Assembly (NCBI RefSeq): GCF_003990045.1
Contig: NZ_RZGZ01000002.1
Location: forward strand, 806,001 to 870,000
DNA from: Labedella endophytica
GTDB taxonomy: Bacteria; Actinomycetota; Actinomycetes; Actinomycetales; Microbacteriaceae
Direction: 5' to 3'
DNA: 64,000 nucleotides
In this document: piece by piece, positions 52,832 to 60,915 of the stretch
How the letters are laid out: every line of letters begins with the position of its first letter
How positions within the stretch are numbered: the first letter of the stretch is position 1
Program-made: the position numbers and the translations under genes
The notes under the pieces: model-generated
The model's database searches: none
The model's input: the letters and a program-made list of their open reading frames with translations, nothing else
What the model was told of the DNA's origin: nothing

Positions 52832-54268
52832 TTAGAGGACGATGTGGAGGGCCTTGGCCGCGTCGGTGATGCTGCCGGTGAGGGAGGGATAGACGGCGAA
52901 GGCACGGGCGACCTGGTCCACGTTCAAGCGGTGCTCGACGGCCAGGGCCAGGGGGAAGATCAGCTCCGACGCCTTCGGGGCGACGATGACACCGCCGATG
53001 ACCGTGCCCGAGCCGGTGCGGGCGAAGAGCTTCACGAAGCCCTCCTTGATACCCATCATCTTCGCTCGCGGGTTCGACGCGAGCGGCAGCTTGTAGATGT
53101 CGCCCTGGGCGATCCCGTCCTCGATCTGCTTCTGCGTCCACCCCACGGTCGCGATCTCGGGCTGCGTGAAGATGTTCGCGGAGACGTTCCGCAGCTCCGT
53201 CGGCGTCACGGCGTCACCCATGGCGTGGAAGATCGCCGTGCGACCCTGCATCGACGCGACGGAGGCGAGCGGCAGGAACGTCGTGCAGTCGCCGGCGGCG
53301 TAGATGTTCGGCACCGAGGTGCGCGCGACGCGGTTGACGCGGATGTGCCCGCTCTCGGACATCTGCACACCGGCCTGCTCGAGACCGATCCCCGCCGTGT
53401 TCGGAACCGCACCGATCGCGATGAGGCAGTGGCTGCCCTCGACGGTCCGTCCGTCCGACAGGGTCACGACGATGCCCTCGCCCGAGCGGACGACCGACTC
53501 GGCCCGCGACTTCGACAGGACCGTCATGCCGTTGCGCTTGAACACCCGCTCGATCACCGCGGCCGCGTCGGCGTCCTCACCAGGGAGCACCTGGTCGCGG
53601 CTCGACACGAGGGTGACCTCCGAGCCGAGCGCACGGTAGGCGGAGGCGAACTCGGCACCGGTCACACCGGAGCCGACGACGACGAGGTGGTCGGGAATGG
53701 CGGACAGGTTGTAGAGCTGCGTCCACGTGAGGATGCGCTCACCGTCCGGGATCGCGGTCGGGAGGATCCGCGGACTCGCGCCGACGGACACCACGACGGT
53801 GTCGGCCTCGATGCGGTCGAAGTCCGTGCCGGCGCCGCCGGGTTCGGTCGAGACGATGACGGCGTCGCGACCGTCGAGACGCCCCTCGCCGTTGATGATG
53901 CGGACCCCGTTGTCGAGCAGGTTGGATCGCATGTCTTCCGACTGCTGGCGCGCGAGCCCGAGGAGGCGTTTGTTCACGGCCGCGAGGTTCACTGCGACCT
54001 CGGGGCGGATCGGCTTGCCGTCGGCGTTGCGCCCGTAGAACTGCACGCCGAGCTCCGAGGACTCGCGGACGGCGATCGCTGCCTCCGCCGTCGCGATGAG
54101 GCTCTTCGATGGGACGACGTCCGTGATGACGGCCGACCCTCCGACCCCCTGACGCTCCACGAGGGTGACCTCGGCGCCCTGCTGAGCACCCGCGATCGCG
54201 GCCTCGTACCCGCCTGGCCCTCCGCCGAGTACGGCGATCCGCTGTTTCCGCTCAAACTCGTAAGCCAT
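52832..54268 (-). CDS. lpdA: NAD(P)H-quinone dehydrogenase, Lpd-like flavoprotein
   Basis: 478-residue pyridine nucleotide-disulfide oxidoreductase-like flavoprotein, closest to mycobacterial LpdA (Rv3303c), which reduces quinones. FAD motif: VLGGGPGGYEAAIAGAQQGAEV. NAD motif: VVGSGVTGAEFASAY. AAGDCTTFLPLASVA and the C-terminal dimerisation domain with AVYPSLTGSIT complete the protein. At the redox-disulfide position (GGTCxNxGCxPSK in true Lpd) it reads GGSAVITDVVPSKS, so both cysteines are missing and it cannot act as lipoamide dehydrogenase. GAGAAT ends 6 bases before the ATG. Confidence 0.92.
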   Translation of the reverse strand: MAYEFERKQRIAVLGGGPGGYEAAIAGAQQGAEVTLVERQGVGGSAVITDVVPSKSLIATAEAAIAVRESSELGVQFYGRNADGKPIRPEVAVNLAAVNKRLLGLARQQSEDMRSNLLDNGVRIINGEGRLDGRDAVIVSTEPGGAGTDFDRIEADTVVVSVGASPRILPTAIPDGERILTWTQLYNLSAIPDHLVVVGSGVTGAEFASAYRALGSEVTLVSSRDQVLPGEDADAAAVIERVFKRNGMTVLSKSRAESVVRSGEGIVVTLSDGRTVEGSHCLIAIGAVPNTAGIGLEQAGVQMSESGHIRVNRVARTSVPNIYAAGDCTTFLPLASVASMQGRTAIFHAMGDAVTPTELRNVSANIFTQPEIATVGWTQKQIEDGIAQGDIYKLPLASNPRAKMMGIKEGFVKLFARTGSGTVIGGVIVAPKASELIFPLALAVEHRLNVDQVARAFAVYPSLTGSITDAAKALHIVL

Positions 54269-54404
54269 GCGTCGATTCTCGCAGCCCGGACACGCCCGCA
54301 CCAATTCGACTCCCAGCCGCCGGATCCGTCGAGCGAAGGATCGATCCATCCCGGTCGGTGCGGACGCCTCCGGCTCGCGACGATGGCGGACGGGCGCCGA
54401 CGAT

Positions 54405-54410
54405 TAGAGT
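54405..54410 (+). promoter_or_regulatory. -10 element TAGAGT of punA
   Basis: TAGAGT ends 6 bases before the ATG at 54417; no typical ribosome-binding site at useful spacing. Confidence 0.55.
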
Positions 54411-54416
54411 GGTGGG

Positions 54417-55250
54417 ATGGCTGACTCTTCGTCGAATCCGTTGGACGCCCCGGGCGTCGACCCCTTCACCGTCGCGGCTCAGGCCGCCGAGCGCATCGCC
54501 GAGATCTCGGGCGTGGCGCGGCATGACATCGCCCTCACCCTCGGTTCCGGATGGGGCCGCGCCGCCGAGCTCATCGGCGAGACGGTCGCGACGATCCCCG
54601 CGACCGATGTGCCCGGCTTCTCGAAGCCCGCCCTCGAGGGTCACGTCGGCACCCTCACCTCGGTCCTGCTCCCGTCGGGCAAGCACGCCCTCGTCATCGG
54701 CGCTCGGACGCACTACTACGAGGGACACGGCGTGCGCCGCGTCGTCCACAGTGTGCGGACCGCAGCGGCGACGGGCGTCAAGACGATGATCCTCACGAAC
54801 GGCGCCGGCGGGATCAAGGAGACGTGGACGCCCGGCACCCCCGTGCTCATCAGCGACCACATCAATCTGACGGCCGACTCGCCTCTCGAGGGAGCGACCT
54901 TCATCGACCTCACCGACCTCTATTCGGCCCGTCTTCGCGGCATCGCGCGCGAGGTCGCACCGGAGCTCGACGAAGGCGTCTACACGCAGTTCCGCGGACC
55001 GCACTACGAGACACCGGCAGAGGTGCAGATGGCGAAGGCCATCGGTGGTCACATCGTGGGCATGTCGACGGCCCTCGAGGCCATCGCCGCCCGCCAGGCC
55101 GGCATGGAGATCCTCGGGTTCTCCCTCATCACCAACCTGGCCGCCGGCATCCAGAAGACGCCCCTCAGCCACCAGGAGGTCATCGAGGCCGGCCGCGCGG
55201 CCGAGCCCGTCATCAGCGACCTCCTCGCCCGCGTCGTGGCCCGCCTGTGA
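54417..55250 (+). CDS. punA: Purine-nucleoside phosphorylase (trimeric)
   Basis: 277-residue enzyme splitting purine nucleosides with phosphate. Family motifs: LTLGSGWGRAAELIG, ALVIGARTHYYEGH, TNGAGGIKETWTPG, LISDHINLTADSPL, FRGPHYETPAEV, VGMSTALEAIAARQAGM and LITNLAAGIQ. Length is normal for the hexameric/trimeric low-mass class. It overlaps the phosphomutase gene by GTGA; the ribose-1-phosphate released may be handled by that mutase. In M. tuberculosis deoD and pmmB are also adjacent. Confidence 0.95.
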   Translation: MADSSSNPLDAPGVDPFTVAAQAAERIAEISGVARHDIALTLGSGWGRAAELIGETVATIPATDVPGFSKPALEGHVGTLTSVLLPSGKHALVIGARTHYYEGHGVRRVVHSVRTAAATGVKTMILTNGAGGIKETWTPGTPVLISDHINLTADSPLEGATFIDLTDLYSARLRGIAREVAPELDEGVYTQFRGPHYETPAEVQMAKAIGGHIVGMSTALEAIAARQAGMEILGFSLITNLAAGIQKTPLSHQEVIEAGRAAEPVISDLLARVVARL

Positions 55251-56926
55251 GTGCCGGGCGTCTCGACCGCGCCAGGGCGTGGCTCGAGCAGGACCCGGAC
55301 GCCGAGACGCGTGCCGAGCTCGAGGCTCTGATCGGCGCGGTCTCGAGCGGGTCGGCGGATGCCGAGATCGAGTTGGCCGACCGGTTCGACGCTCGCCTCG
55401 CCTTCGGGACCGCCGGGCTCCGCGGCGAGCTCGCCGCTGGACCGAATCGCATGAACCGCGTCCTCGTGACCCAGGCGGCCCGCGGGCTCGCGGACTGGCT
55501 CCTCGCATCCGGTCGTGACGCCTCCGTCGTGATCGGCTACGACGGACGGAAGAACTCCCGCGTCTTCGCCGAGGACACCGCACGGATCATGGCCGGCGCC
55601 GGCGTCCGGGCCGTCCTGCTCCCCCGCCTGCTGCCCACGCCCGTGCTCGCCTTCGCCGTGCGCCACGTCGACGTGGGCGCTGGCGTCATGGTGACGGCGA
55701 GCCACAATCCGCCGCGCGACAACGGCTACAAGGTGTATCTGGGCGGTCCCGACGAGGGGTCTCAGATCGTGTCGCCCGTCGATGCGGAGATCGCCGCCGC
55801 GATCGACGCCGTCGCGGCCGGTTCGATCGTCGATCTCCCCCGCTCCGACGACTTCGAGACCGCCGACGACACGGTCGTCGACGCCTACGTCGCGCGGACC
55901 GCGCAGGTCGCGTCCACTCGGCCGTCGGCTCAGCCGGTCGTCGTCTACACGGCCATGCACGGCGTGGGGTGGGAGACCACCGCGCGGGTGCTCGAGGAGG
56001 CCGGTTTCGACCGGCCGATCGTCGTCGAGCAGCAGCTCCACCCGGATCCCGACTTCCCGACGGTGGCCTTCCCCAATCCGGAGGAACCGGGCGCCCTCGA
56101 CCTCGCGTACGAGACGGCCCGAGCACACTCGGCCGACCTGATCATCGCGAACGATCCGGATGCCGACCGCCTCGCCGTCGCGATCCCGGATCACTCGGAT
56201 CCGACGGGCTACCGGCGCCTGACCGGCAACGAGGTCGGCGCCCTGCTCGGATGGCGGGCCGCGGAGTCGCTCTCCTCCCGCGACGAGGGGGCTCCCGAGG
56301 GAACCCTCGCCTGCTCCATCGTGTCCTCCCCCGCACTCGCTGCGGTCGCCCGGCGCTACGGGTTGGAGTTCGCCGACACGCTCACGGGCTTCAAGTGGGT
56401 CTCGCGCGCACCCGGCCTCGTCTTCGGCTACGAGGAGGCCCTCGGGTACCTCGTCAATCCGGAGACGGTACGTGACAAGGACGGCATCTCCGCCGCGGTC
56501 GCCTTCTTGGACCTCGCCGCCCGGCTCGCGGCCGACGGTTCGGACGTCGCTCGCCGACTCGACGCGTTCAGTGAGACGTTCGGTCACTTCGCGAGCGACC
56601 AGGTGTCCGTGCGGGTCGACGATCTCAGCCGCATCACCGCGACCATGTCGAGGCTCCGCGAGTCGCCGCCGAGCGAGATCGGAGGCGTGCGCATCGATCG
56701 GGTCGACGACCTCGTCGACGGCTTCGGCTCACTCCCCCCGAGCGACGTCTTGCGGTTCCACCTCGGCGACGGTTCGCGCGTGATGGTGCGGCCGAGCGGG
56801 ACCGAGCCGAAGCTCAAGGTCTACATCGACGTCTCGAGCGAGACCGGGACCCTCGCCGAGCGCATCGTGGACGCCGAGGCCCGCCTCGCGATCCTCCGTG
56901 CGGGAGTCTCCGACCTGGTCGCCTGA
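55247..56926 (+). CDS. pmmB: Phospho-sugar mutase (PgmB/PmmB type)
   Basis: 559-residue alpha-D-phosphohexomutase, of the long class that includes mycobacterial PmmB and phosphoglucomutase/phosphopentomutase-like enzymes. The N-terminal LAFGTAGLRGELAAGPNRMN, phosphoserine Ser152 in VMVTASHNPPRDNGYKVY, metal loop NDPDADRLAV, TGFKWVSR and C-terminal phosphate-binding VRPSGTEPKLKVY are all intact. GTG start overlaps the punA stop. It is the second mutase of the window, after manB. Given punA upstream, ribose/deoxyribose-1-phosphate may be a substrate; that is inference. Confidence 0.92.
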   Translation: MSAGRLDRARAWLEQDPDAETRAELEALIGAVSSGSADAEIELADRFDARLAFGTAGLRGELAAGPNRMNRVLVTQAARGLADWLLASGRDASVVIGYDGRKNSRVFAEDTARIMAGAGVRAVLLPRLLPTPVLAFAVRHVDVGAGVMVTASHNPPRDNGYKVYLGGPDEGSQIVSPVDAEIAAAIDAVAAGSIVDLPRSDDFETADDTVVDAYVARTAQVASTRPSAQPVVVYTAMHGVGWETTARVLEEAGFDRPIVVEQQLHPDPDFPTVAFPNPEEPGALDLAYETARAHSADLIIANDPDADRLAVAIPDHSDPTGYRRLTGNEVGALLGWRAAESLSSRDEGAPEGTLACSIVSSPALAAVARRYGLEFADTLTGFKWVSRAPGLVFGYEEALGYLVNPETVRDKDGISAAVAFLDLAARLAADGSDVARRLDAFSETFGHFASDQVSVRVDDLSRITATMSRLRESPPSEIGGVRIDRVDDLVDGFGSLPPSDVLRFHLGDGSRVMVRPSGTEPKLKVYIDVSSETGTLAERIVDAEARLAILRAGVSDLVA

Positions 56927-56981
56927 GGCGGCTGGTCGCCCCGGCGGCAGGTCGCCCCGCGCGGCAGGTCGCCTCACACGG
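56915..56981. repeat. Four imperfect 16-17-bp tandem repeats across the pmmB stop
   Basis: Units at 56915, 56932, 56948 and 56965, all with C(T/A)GGTCGCC and a GC-rich end in CGG. The first unit contains the last codons and stop of pmmB; the others follow it outside the gene. Confidence 0.75.
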
Positions 56982-57035
56982 CCCGGGCCGAGCCGGATAC
57001 CGCCGAGCGGGAGAGGCACGCGACTCGGCCGAGCT

Positions 57036-57080
57036 GCCTCAGCCGAGGGCGCCTCAGCCGAGGGCGCCTCAGCCGAGGGC
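57036..57080. repeat. Three identical 15-bp tandem repeats across the IIB stop
   Basis: GCCTCAGCCGAGGGC repeated at 57036, 57051 and 57066. Because 15 is five codons, each copy repeats Ala-Leu-Gly-stop of the PTS IIB gene on the minus strand. Confidence 0.9.
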
Positions 57081-57341
57081 GTCGAAGAGCTTCTGCTCGA
57101 TCTCCGCGAGGTCGACGTAGCTCTGGACCACGACGATATCCGCCCAGGTGGGCGGGATCCGGTCGACGAGTTCGGGGGATGTGAGGATGATCTGCGCGTC
57201 CGCCGCCGTGGTCGCGAGCGACGCGATGTCGGACGCCGTCACATCGGCTTCGATCTCGAGCCGCGCGAGCGCGCGCTCCGCGTTGACTTTGAGAATGCCG
57301 GACGTGCCCACCCCGGCACCGCACACGGCCACGATCTTCAT
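57069..57341 (-). CDS. PTS sugar transporter IIB component (ascorbate/galactitol class)
   Basis: 90-residue phospho-carrier. The phosphorylated cysteine is Cys7 in AVCGAGVGTSGILKVN. The domain continues with ADAQIILTSPELV and VVVQSYVDLAEIEQKLFDAL. It is overlapped by the IIA gene (57338-57341), so both are made together. No membrane IIC gene follows: the next gene is on the opposite strand. The C-terminal codons lie inside a 15-bp tandem repeat. Confidence 0.9.
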   Translation of the reverse strand: MKIVAVCGAGVGTSGILKVNAERALARLEIEADVTASDIASLATTAADAQIILTSPELVDRIPPTWADIVVVQSYVDLAEIEQKLFDALG

Positions 57342-57799
57342 GAGACGTCCCTCGTCGTTCCCTGCAGGATGAGATCGATGGCGGCCGACGGCTCGGTGGC
57401 CATGCTGAGCGCCGGGACGAGGCCGGGATCGTTGAACGCGTTGGCAAGATCGGCGATGCCCGTGACGTGGGCGTCGGCCGTCGTCACCGCGAGCCCGATG
57501 ACGACGCTCACCGGATCGTTGTGGGCGTGGCCGAAGGAGACGGGCTCGGCGAGGGTCACGAGCGACAGACCGTCGGCGCGCACGTCGTCACCGGGGCGGG
57601 CATGCGCGAGCGCGAGACCCGGGGCGATCACGACGTAGGCGCCGAACTCGTCGATGACGTCGATCATGCGCTGCGTGTACGACGGTTCGACCGAACCACC
57701 GGCGATGAGCACGTCACCTGCTGCCCGCACCGCGCCGCGCCAGTCCGTCACGACGGCACCGAGCCGGATGGAGGCGGGGGTGAGCGGGGGCAACGGCAT
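57338..57799 (-). CDS. PTS sugar transporter IIA component (mannitol/fructose-type fold)
   Basis: 153-residue phospho-carrier of the EIIA type 2 family. The phospho-accepting His66 lies in IAPGLALAHARPGDDV; VSFGHAHNDPVSVVIGL and DLANAFNDP are typical. The start at 57799 is preferred because CAGGAT ends 6 bases before it and homology begins there; an in-frame GTG/ATG extension to 57865 is possible. It lies downstream of add in the nucleoside operon and is coupled to IIB. Without IIC its transport partner or regulatory role is unknown. Confidence 0.88.
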   Translation of the reverse strand: MPLPPLTPASIRLGAVVTDWRGAVRAAGDVLIAGGSVEPSYTQRMIDVIDEFGAYVVIAPGLALAHARPGDDVRADGLSLVTLAEPVSFGHAHNDPVSVVIGLAVTTADAHVTGIADLANAFNDPGLVPALSMATEPSAAIDLILQGTTRDVS

Positions 57800-57907
57800 C
57801 TGCGGATCCTGAGGTCGATGAGTCACGACGTGGGTGGACGTCTGAGTCCAGGGTACTGCTCGCACGCCGAACGTTTGCTGTCCATCAACAGCCCCGACGG
57901 GTGGCGC

Positions 57908-59038
57908 TCAGGCGCCCTCGTTGTCCGCCGCCTCGAACCCGGCGGAGATGCGCTCGGAGAGCTCCTCACGCTCCTCGAGAGGCAGGAACGCCGATGCGGC
58001 CGCGTTGAGCTGGAACGACTCCAGATCGCGGAGGTCGTAGCCGAACGCATCGCCGAGCAGGCCCAGTTCGCGTGTCAGGGTCGTGGCGCTCATCGTGCGG
58101 TTGTCCACGTTCACCGTGACGCGGAACCCGAGCTGGTAGAGCAGATCGAACGGGTGGTCGTCCATCTCGTCTCCCCAGCGCTCGATGGCTCCGGTCTGGA
58201 GGTTCGATGACGGGCTCAGTTCGAGCACGATCTCGCGGTCCTTCACCCACTGCGCGAGACGGCCGAGCGAGACGTAGACGTTCTCGTCGTCGCTGCGCTC
58301 GATCGTGATGTCCTCGGCGATCCTCACGCCGTGCCCGAGACGCAGCGCACGGCCGTCGAACAGGGCCCCGCGGATCGAGTCGAGGCCGTCGGCCTCGCCC
58401 GCGTGCACCGTGACGGGGAAGTACTCGGACGCGAGGTAGTCGAAGGCCGCGCGCTGGCGGCTCGGCGGGAATCCGGCCTCCGCCCCGGCGATGTCGAAGC
58501 CGACGACGCCGCGGTCCCGGTGTCGCACGGCGAGCTCAGCGATCTCGAGACCGCGATCGGCGTGGCGCATGGCCGTGACGAGCTGCCCGATCCGGATGTC
58601 GCGCCCGTCGCGAACAGCATCGTCGATCGCCTCGTCGATGCCGGCCTGCACGGCCACGACGGTCTGGTCGAGGCTCAAGCCGCCCTGGAGGTGCTGCTCG
58701 GGCGCCCACCGGATCTCCCCGTACACGACGCCGTCGTCCACGAGGTCCTCGACGAACTCCCGGGCGACGCGACGCAGTCCCTGCTCCGACTGCATGACGG
58801 CGATCGAGAGGTCGAACGTCTTGAGGTAGTCCGGGAGGTTGCCCGCCGAACAGGAGTCGACGAACCAGTCGGCGAGGTCCTCCGCCTCCGTCGCGGGGAG
58901 GTCGAGGCCGATCTGCTCCCCCAGCTCGATGATCGTCTGCGGGCGGAGTCCGCCGTCGAGGTGGTCGTGCAGCGAGACCTTCGGGAGGTCCCGGATGTCG
59001 ATGCCGTCGGAATAGTAGTCGTCGTCGCTCGTGCTCAC
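57908..59038 (-). CDS. add: Adenosine deaminase
   Basis: 376-residue zinc enzyme turning adenosine into inosine. Metal and catalytic motifs: LHDHLDGGLRP (His24, His26), VTVHAGEADG, LRLGHGVRI, ELSPSSNLQTGA and VNVDNRTMSATTL. Length is close to mycobacterial Add. The GTG start follows TACGCT by 6 bases, without ribosome-binding site. It is part of the leftward nucleoside salvage unit between deoA and the PTS genes. Confidence 0.95.
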   Translation of the reverse strand: MSTSDDDYYSDGIDIRDLPKVSLHDHLDGGLRPQTIIELGEQIGLDLPATEAEDLADWFVDSCSAGNLPDYLKTFDLSIAVMQSEQGLRRVAREFVEDLVDDGVVYGEIRWAPEQHLQGGLSLDQTVVAVQAGIDEAIDDAVRDGRDIRIGQLVTAMRHADRGLEIAELAVRHRDRGVVGFDIAGAEAGFPPSRQRAAFDYLASEYFPVTVHAGEADGLDSIRGALFDGRALRLGHGVRIAEDITIERSDDENVYVSLGRLAQWVKDREIVLELSPSSNLQTGAIERWGDEMDDHPFDLLYQLGFRVTVNVDNRTMSATTLTRELGLLGDAFGYDLRDLESFQLNAAASAFLPLEEREELSERISAGFEAADNEGA

Positions 59039-59044
59039 CCGCTC

Positions 59045-59050
59045 AGCGTA
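59045..59050 (-). promoter_or_regulatory. -10 element TACGCT of add
   Basis: TACGCT ends 6 bases before the GTG start of add, in the 50-base gap to deoA, allowing expression apart from the upstream operon. Confidence 0.5.
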
Positions 59051-59088
59051 CCCCGGGAGGACCGCCGCCCGGGGGACGGAACCGGCTC

Positions 59089-60402
59089 TCAGCCGATGCG
59101 CTGACGCACGAGCGGCCCGCGCTCGACGACCGTTCCGGCCGGCGCGATCTCCCAGGCGCCCTCGACGGCGGCGAGGGCACGCTCGAAGCGCGAGTCGTCG
59201 TCGGCGGAGAGGGTGAACAGGGGCTGGCCCGCGACGACGGAGTCTCCGGGCTTCGCGTGCAGGTCGATCCCCGAGGCGTGCAGAACCGGGTCCTGCTGAC
59301 GCGCGCGACCGGCGCCGAGGCGCCAGGCTGCGCTGCCGAAAGGGAGCGCTTCCTGGCGACTGAGGACGCCGTCGCGGTCGGCCGTGACGGTGTGGGTCTC
59401 CCGAGCGACGGGAAGTGCCGCGTCGGGGTCCCCGCCCTGGGCCTCGATGGCTGCGCGCCACGAATCCATCGCCCGCCCATCGGCGAGGGCTGCCTCGACA
59501 TCGGCGTCGGGCTGGCCGACGAGCGCGAGCATCTCGCGTGCGAGGGCGACCGTGAGCTCGACGACGTCGGCCGGTCCTCCCCCGGCGAGCACCTCGACGG
59601 ACTCCCGTACCTCGTTGGCGTTGCCGATCGCGAGCCCGAGCGGCACGTTCATGTCCGTGAGGAGCGCCGACGTGGCGACGCCGGCGTCCGTACCGAGCTC
59701 CACCATCGTGCGGGCGAGCTCCTCCGCCTTCGCGTAGTCGGTCATGAAGGCGCCGGAGCCGAACTTCACGTCGAGCACGAGGGCCTCGGTGCCCTCGGCG
59801 ATCTTCTTGGACATGATGCTCGACGCGATGAGCGGGATGGCCTCGACCGTGCCCGTGATGTCCCGCAGGGCGTAGAGCCGCTTGTCCGCGGGGGCGAGGC
59901 CGCTGCCGGCCGCGCAGATGACGCCGCCGACGTCGCGCAGCTGGGCGAACATCTGCTCGTTCGTGAGGTCCGCACGCCAGCCGGGGATCGACTCGAGCTT
60001 GTCGAGCGTGCCGCCGGTGTGGCCGAGTCCGCGACCCGAGAGCTGCGGCACGGCGACGCCGAAGGAGGCGACGAGCGGCATGAGCGGGAGGGTGATCTTG
60101 TCGCCGACCCCACCGGTCGAGTGCTTGTCGACGGTGCGCTTGCCGAGCCCCGAGAAGTCCATCCGCTCGCCGGAGGCGATCATCGCGAGGGTCATGTCGC
60201 GGATCTCGCGGCGGCTCATGCCGCGGATGAGGATCGCCATGGCGAGAGCGGACATCTGCTCGTCCGCGACGTAGCGCCGCGTGTAGGCGTCGATCAGCCA
60301 GTCGATCTCGGCGGTGGCGAGTTCACCGCCGTCGCGCTTGGTCCTGATGAGGTCGACGACGTCGAACGCCTCGATCCGTTCGGGGGCTGCGGAGTCCTTC
60401 AT
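59089..60402 (-). CDS. deoA: Thymidine phosphorylase
   Basis: 437-residue pyrimidine nucleoside phosphorylase. Motifs: DLIRTKRDGGELATAEIDWLI, the phosphate loop DKHSTGGVGDK, SGRGLGHTGGTLDKLESIPG, SSIMSKKIAEG, LDVKFGSGAFM. The C-terminal PYNP domain (about 345-437) contains GIDLHAKPGDSVVAGQPLF. AAAGGA lies 7-8 bases upstream of the ATG. It follows cdd in the nucleoside operon. Confidence 0.96.
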   Translation of the reverse strand: MKDSAAPERIEAFDVVDLIRTKRDGGELATAEIDWLIDAYTRRYVADEQMSALAMAILIRGMSRREIRDMTLAMIASGERMDFSGLGKRTVDKHSTGGVGDKITLPLMPLVASFGVAVPQLSGRGLGHTGGTLDKLESIPGWRADLTNEQMFAQLRDVGGVICAAGSGLAPADKRLYALRDITGTVEAIPLIASSIMSKKIAEGTEALVLDVKFGSGAFMTDYAKAEELARTMVELGTDAGVATSALLTDMNVPLGLAIGNANEVRESVEVLAGGGPADVVELTVALAREMLALVGQPDADVEAALADGRAMDSWRAAIEAQGGDPDAALPVARETHTVTADRDGVLSRQEALPFGSAAWRLGAGRARQQDPVLHASGIDLHAKPGDSVVAGQPLFTLSADDDSRFERALAAVEGAWEIAPAGTVVERGPLVRQRIG

Positions 60403-60489
60403 GGTGTGTCCTTTCGCGCCGGCCGCGAGCGCGGTCCGACGATTGCGCGCGTGGAGGTCAGCGCACGCGGAGGTCTGCGGTCGTTCGTG

Positions 60490-60915
60490 TCAGCGGGCGT
60501 AGGCGTCGAGGGTGCTCGGGCCGAACGCGTCGGGGAGCACCTCGTCGATCGTGCGCACACCGGAGACGGTCTCGAGGAGCATGCCGGGCGCCGCGTGCTC
60601 GAAGAGGAGCTGACGGCACCGTCCGCACGGCATGAGGATGTTGCCGTCCCCGTCCACGCAGGTGAACGACACGAGCTTGCCACCCCCCGTGAGGTGCAGC
60701 GTGGAGACGAGTGCGCACTCCGCGCACAGCGTGAGGCCGTACGAGGCGTTCTCCACGTTGCAGCCCGCGATGATGCGGCCGTCGTCGACGACGGCCGCAA
60801 CGCCCACGGGGAACTTCGAGTACGGAACGTAGGCCTTCCGCATCGCGTCGGATGCGATGGCGCGCAGGCCCTCCCAGTCGACGTCGGCCGCGGGATGCGA
60901 GGAGGTGTCGGTCAT
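60490..60915 (-). CDS. cdd: Cytidine deaminase
   Basis: 141-residue zinc enzyme converting cytidine to uridine. The zinc site is CAE (Cys64, Glu66) and PCGRC (Cys97, Cys100). YVPYSKFPVGVA and NVENASYGLTLC are typical of the tetrameric class. The ATG overlaps the stop of the permease gene (ATGA), giving translational coupling to uptake. Confidence 0.96.
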   Translation of the reverse strand: MTDTSSHPAADVDWEGLRAIASDAMRKAYVPYSKFPVGVAAVVDDGRIIAGCNVENASYGLTLCAECALVSTLHLTGGGKLVSFTCVDGDGNILMPCGRCRQLLFEHAAPGMLLETVSGVRTIDEVLPDAFGPSTLDAYAR

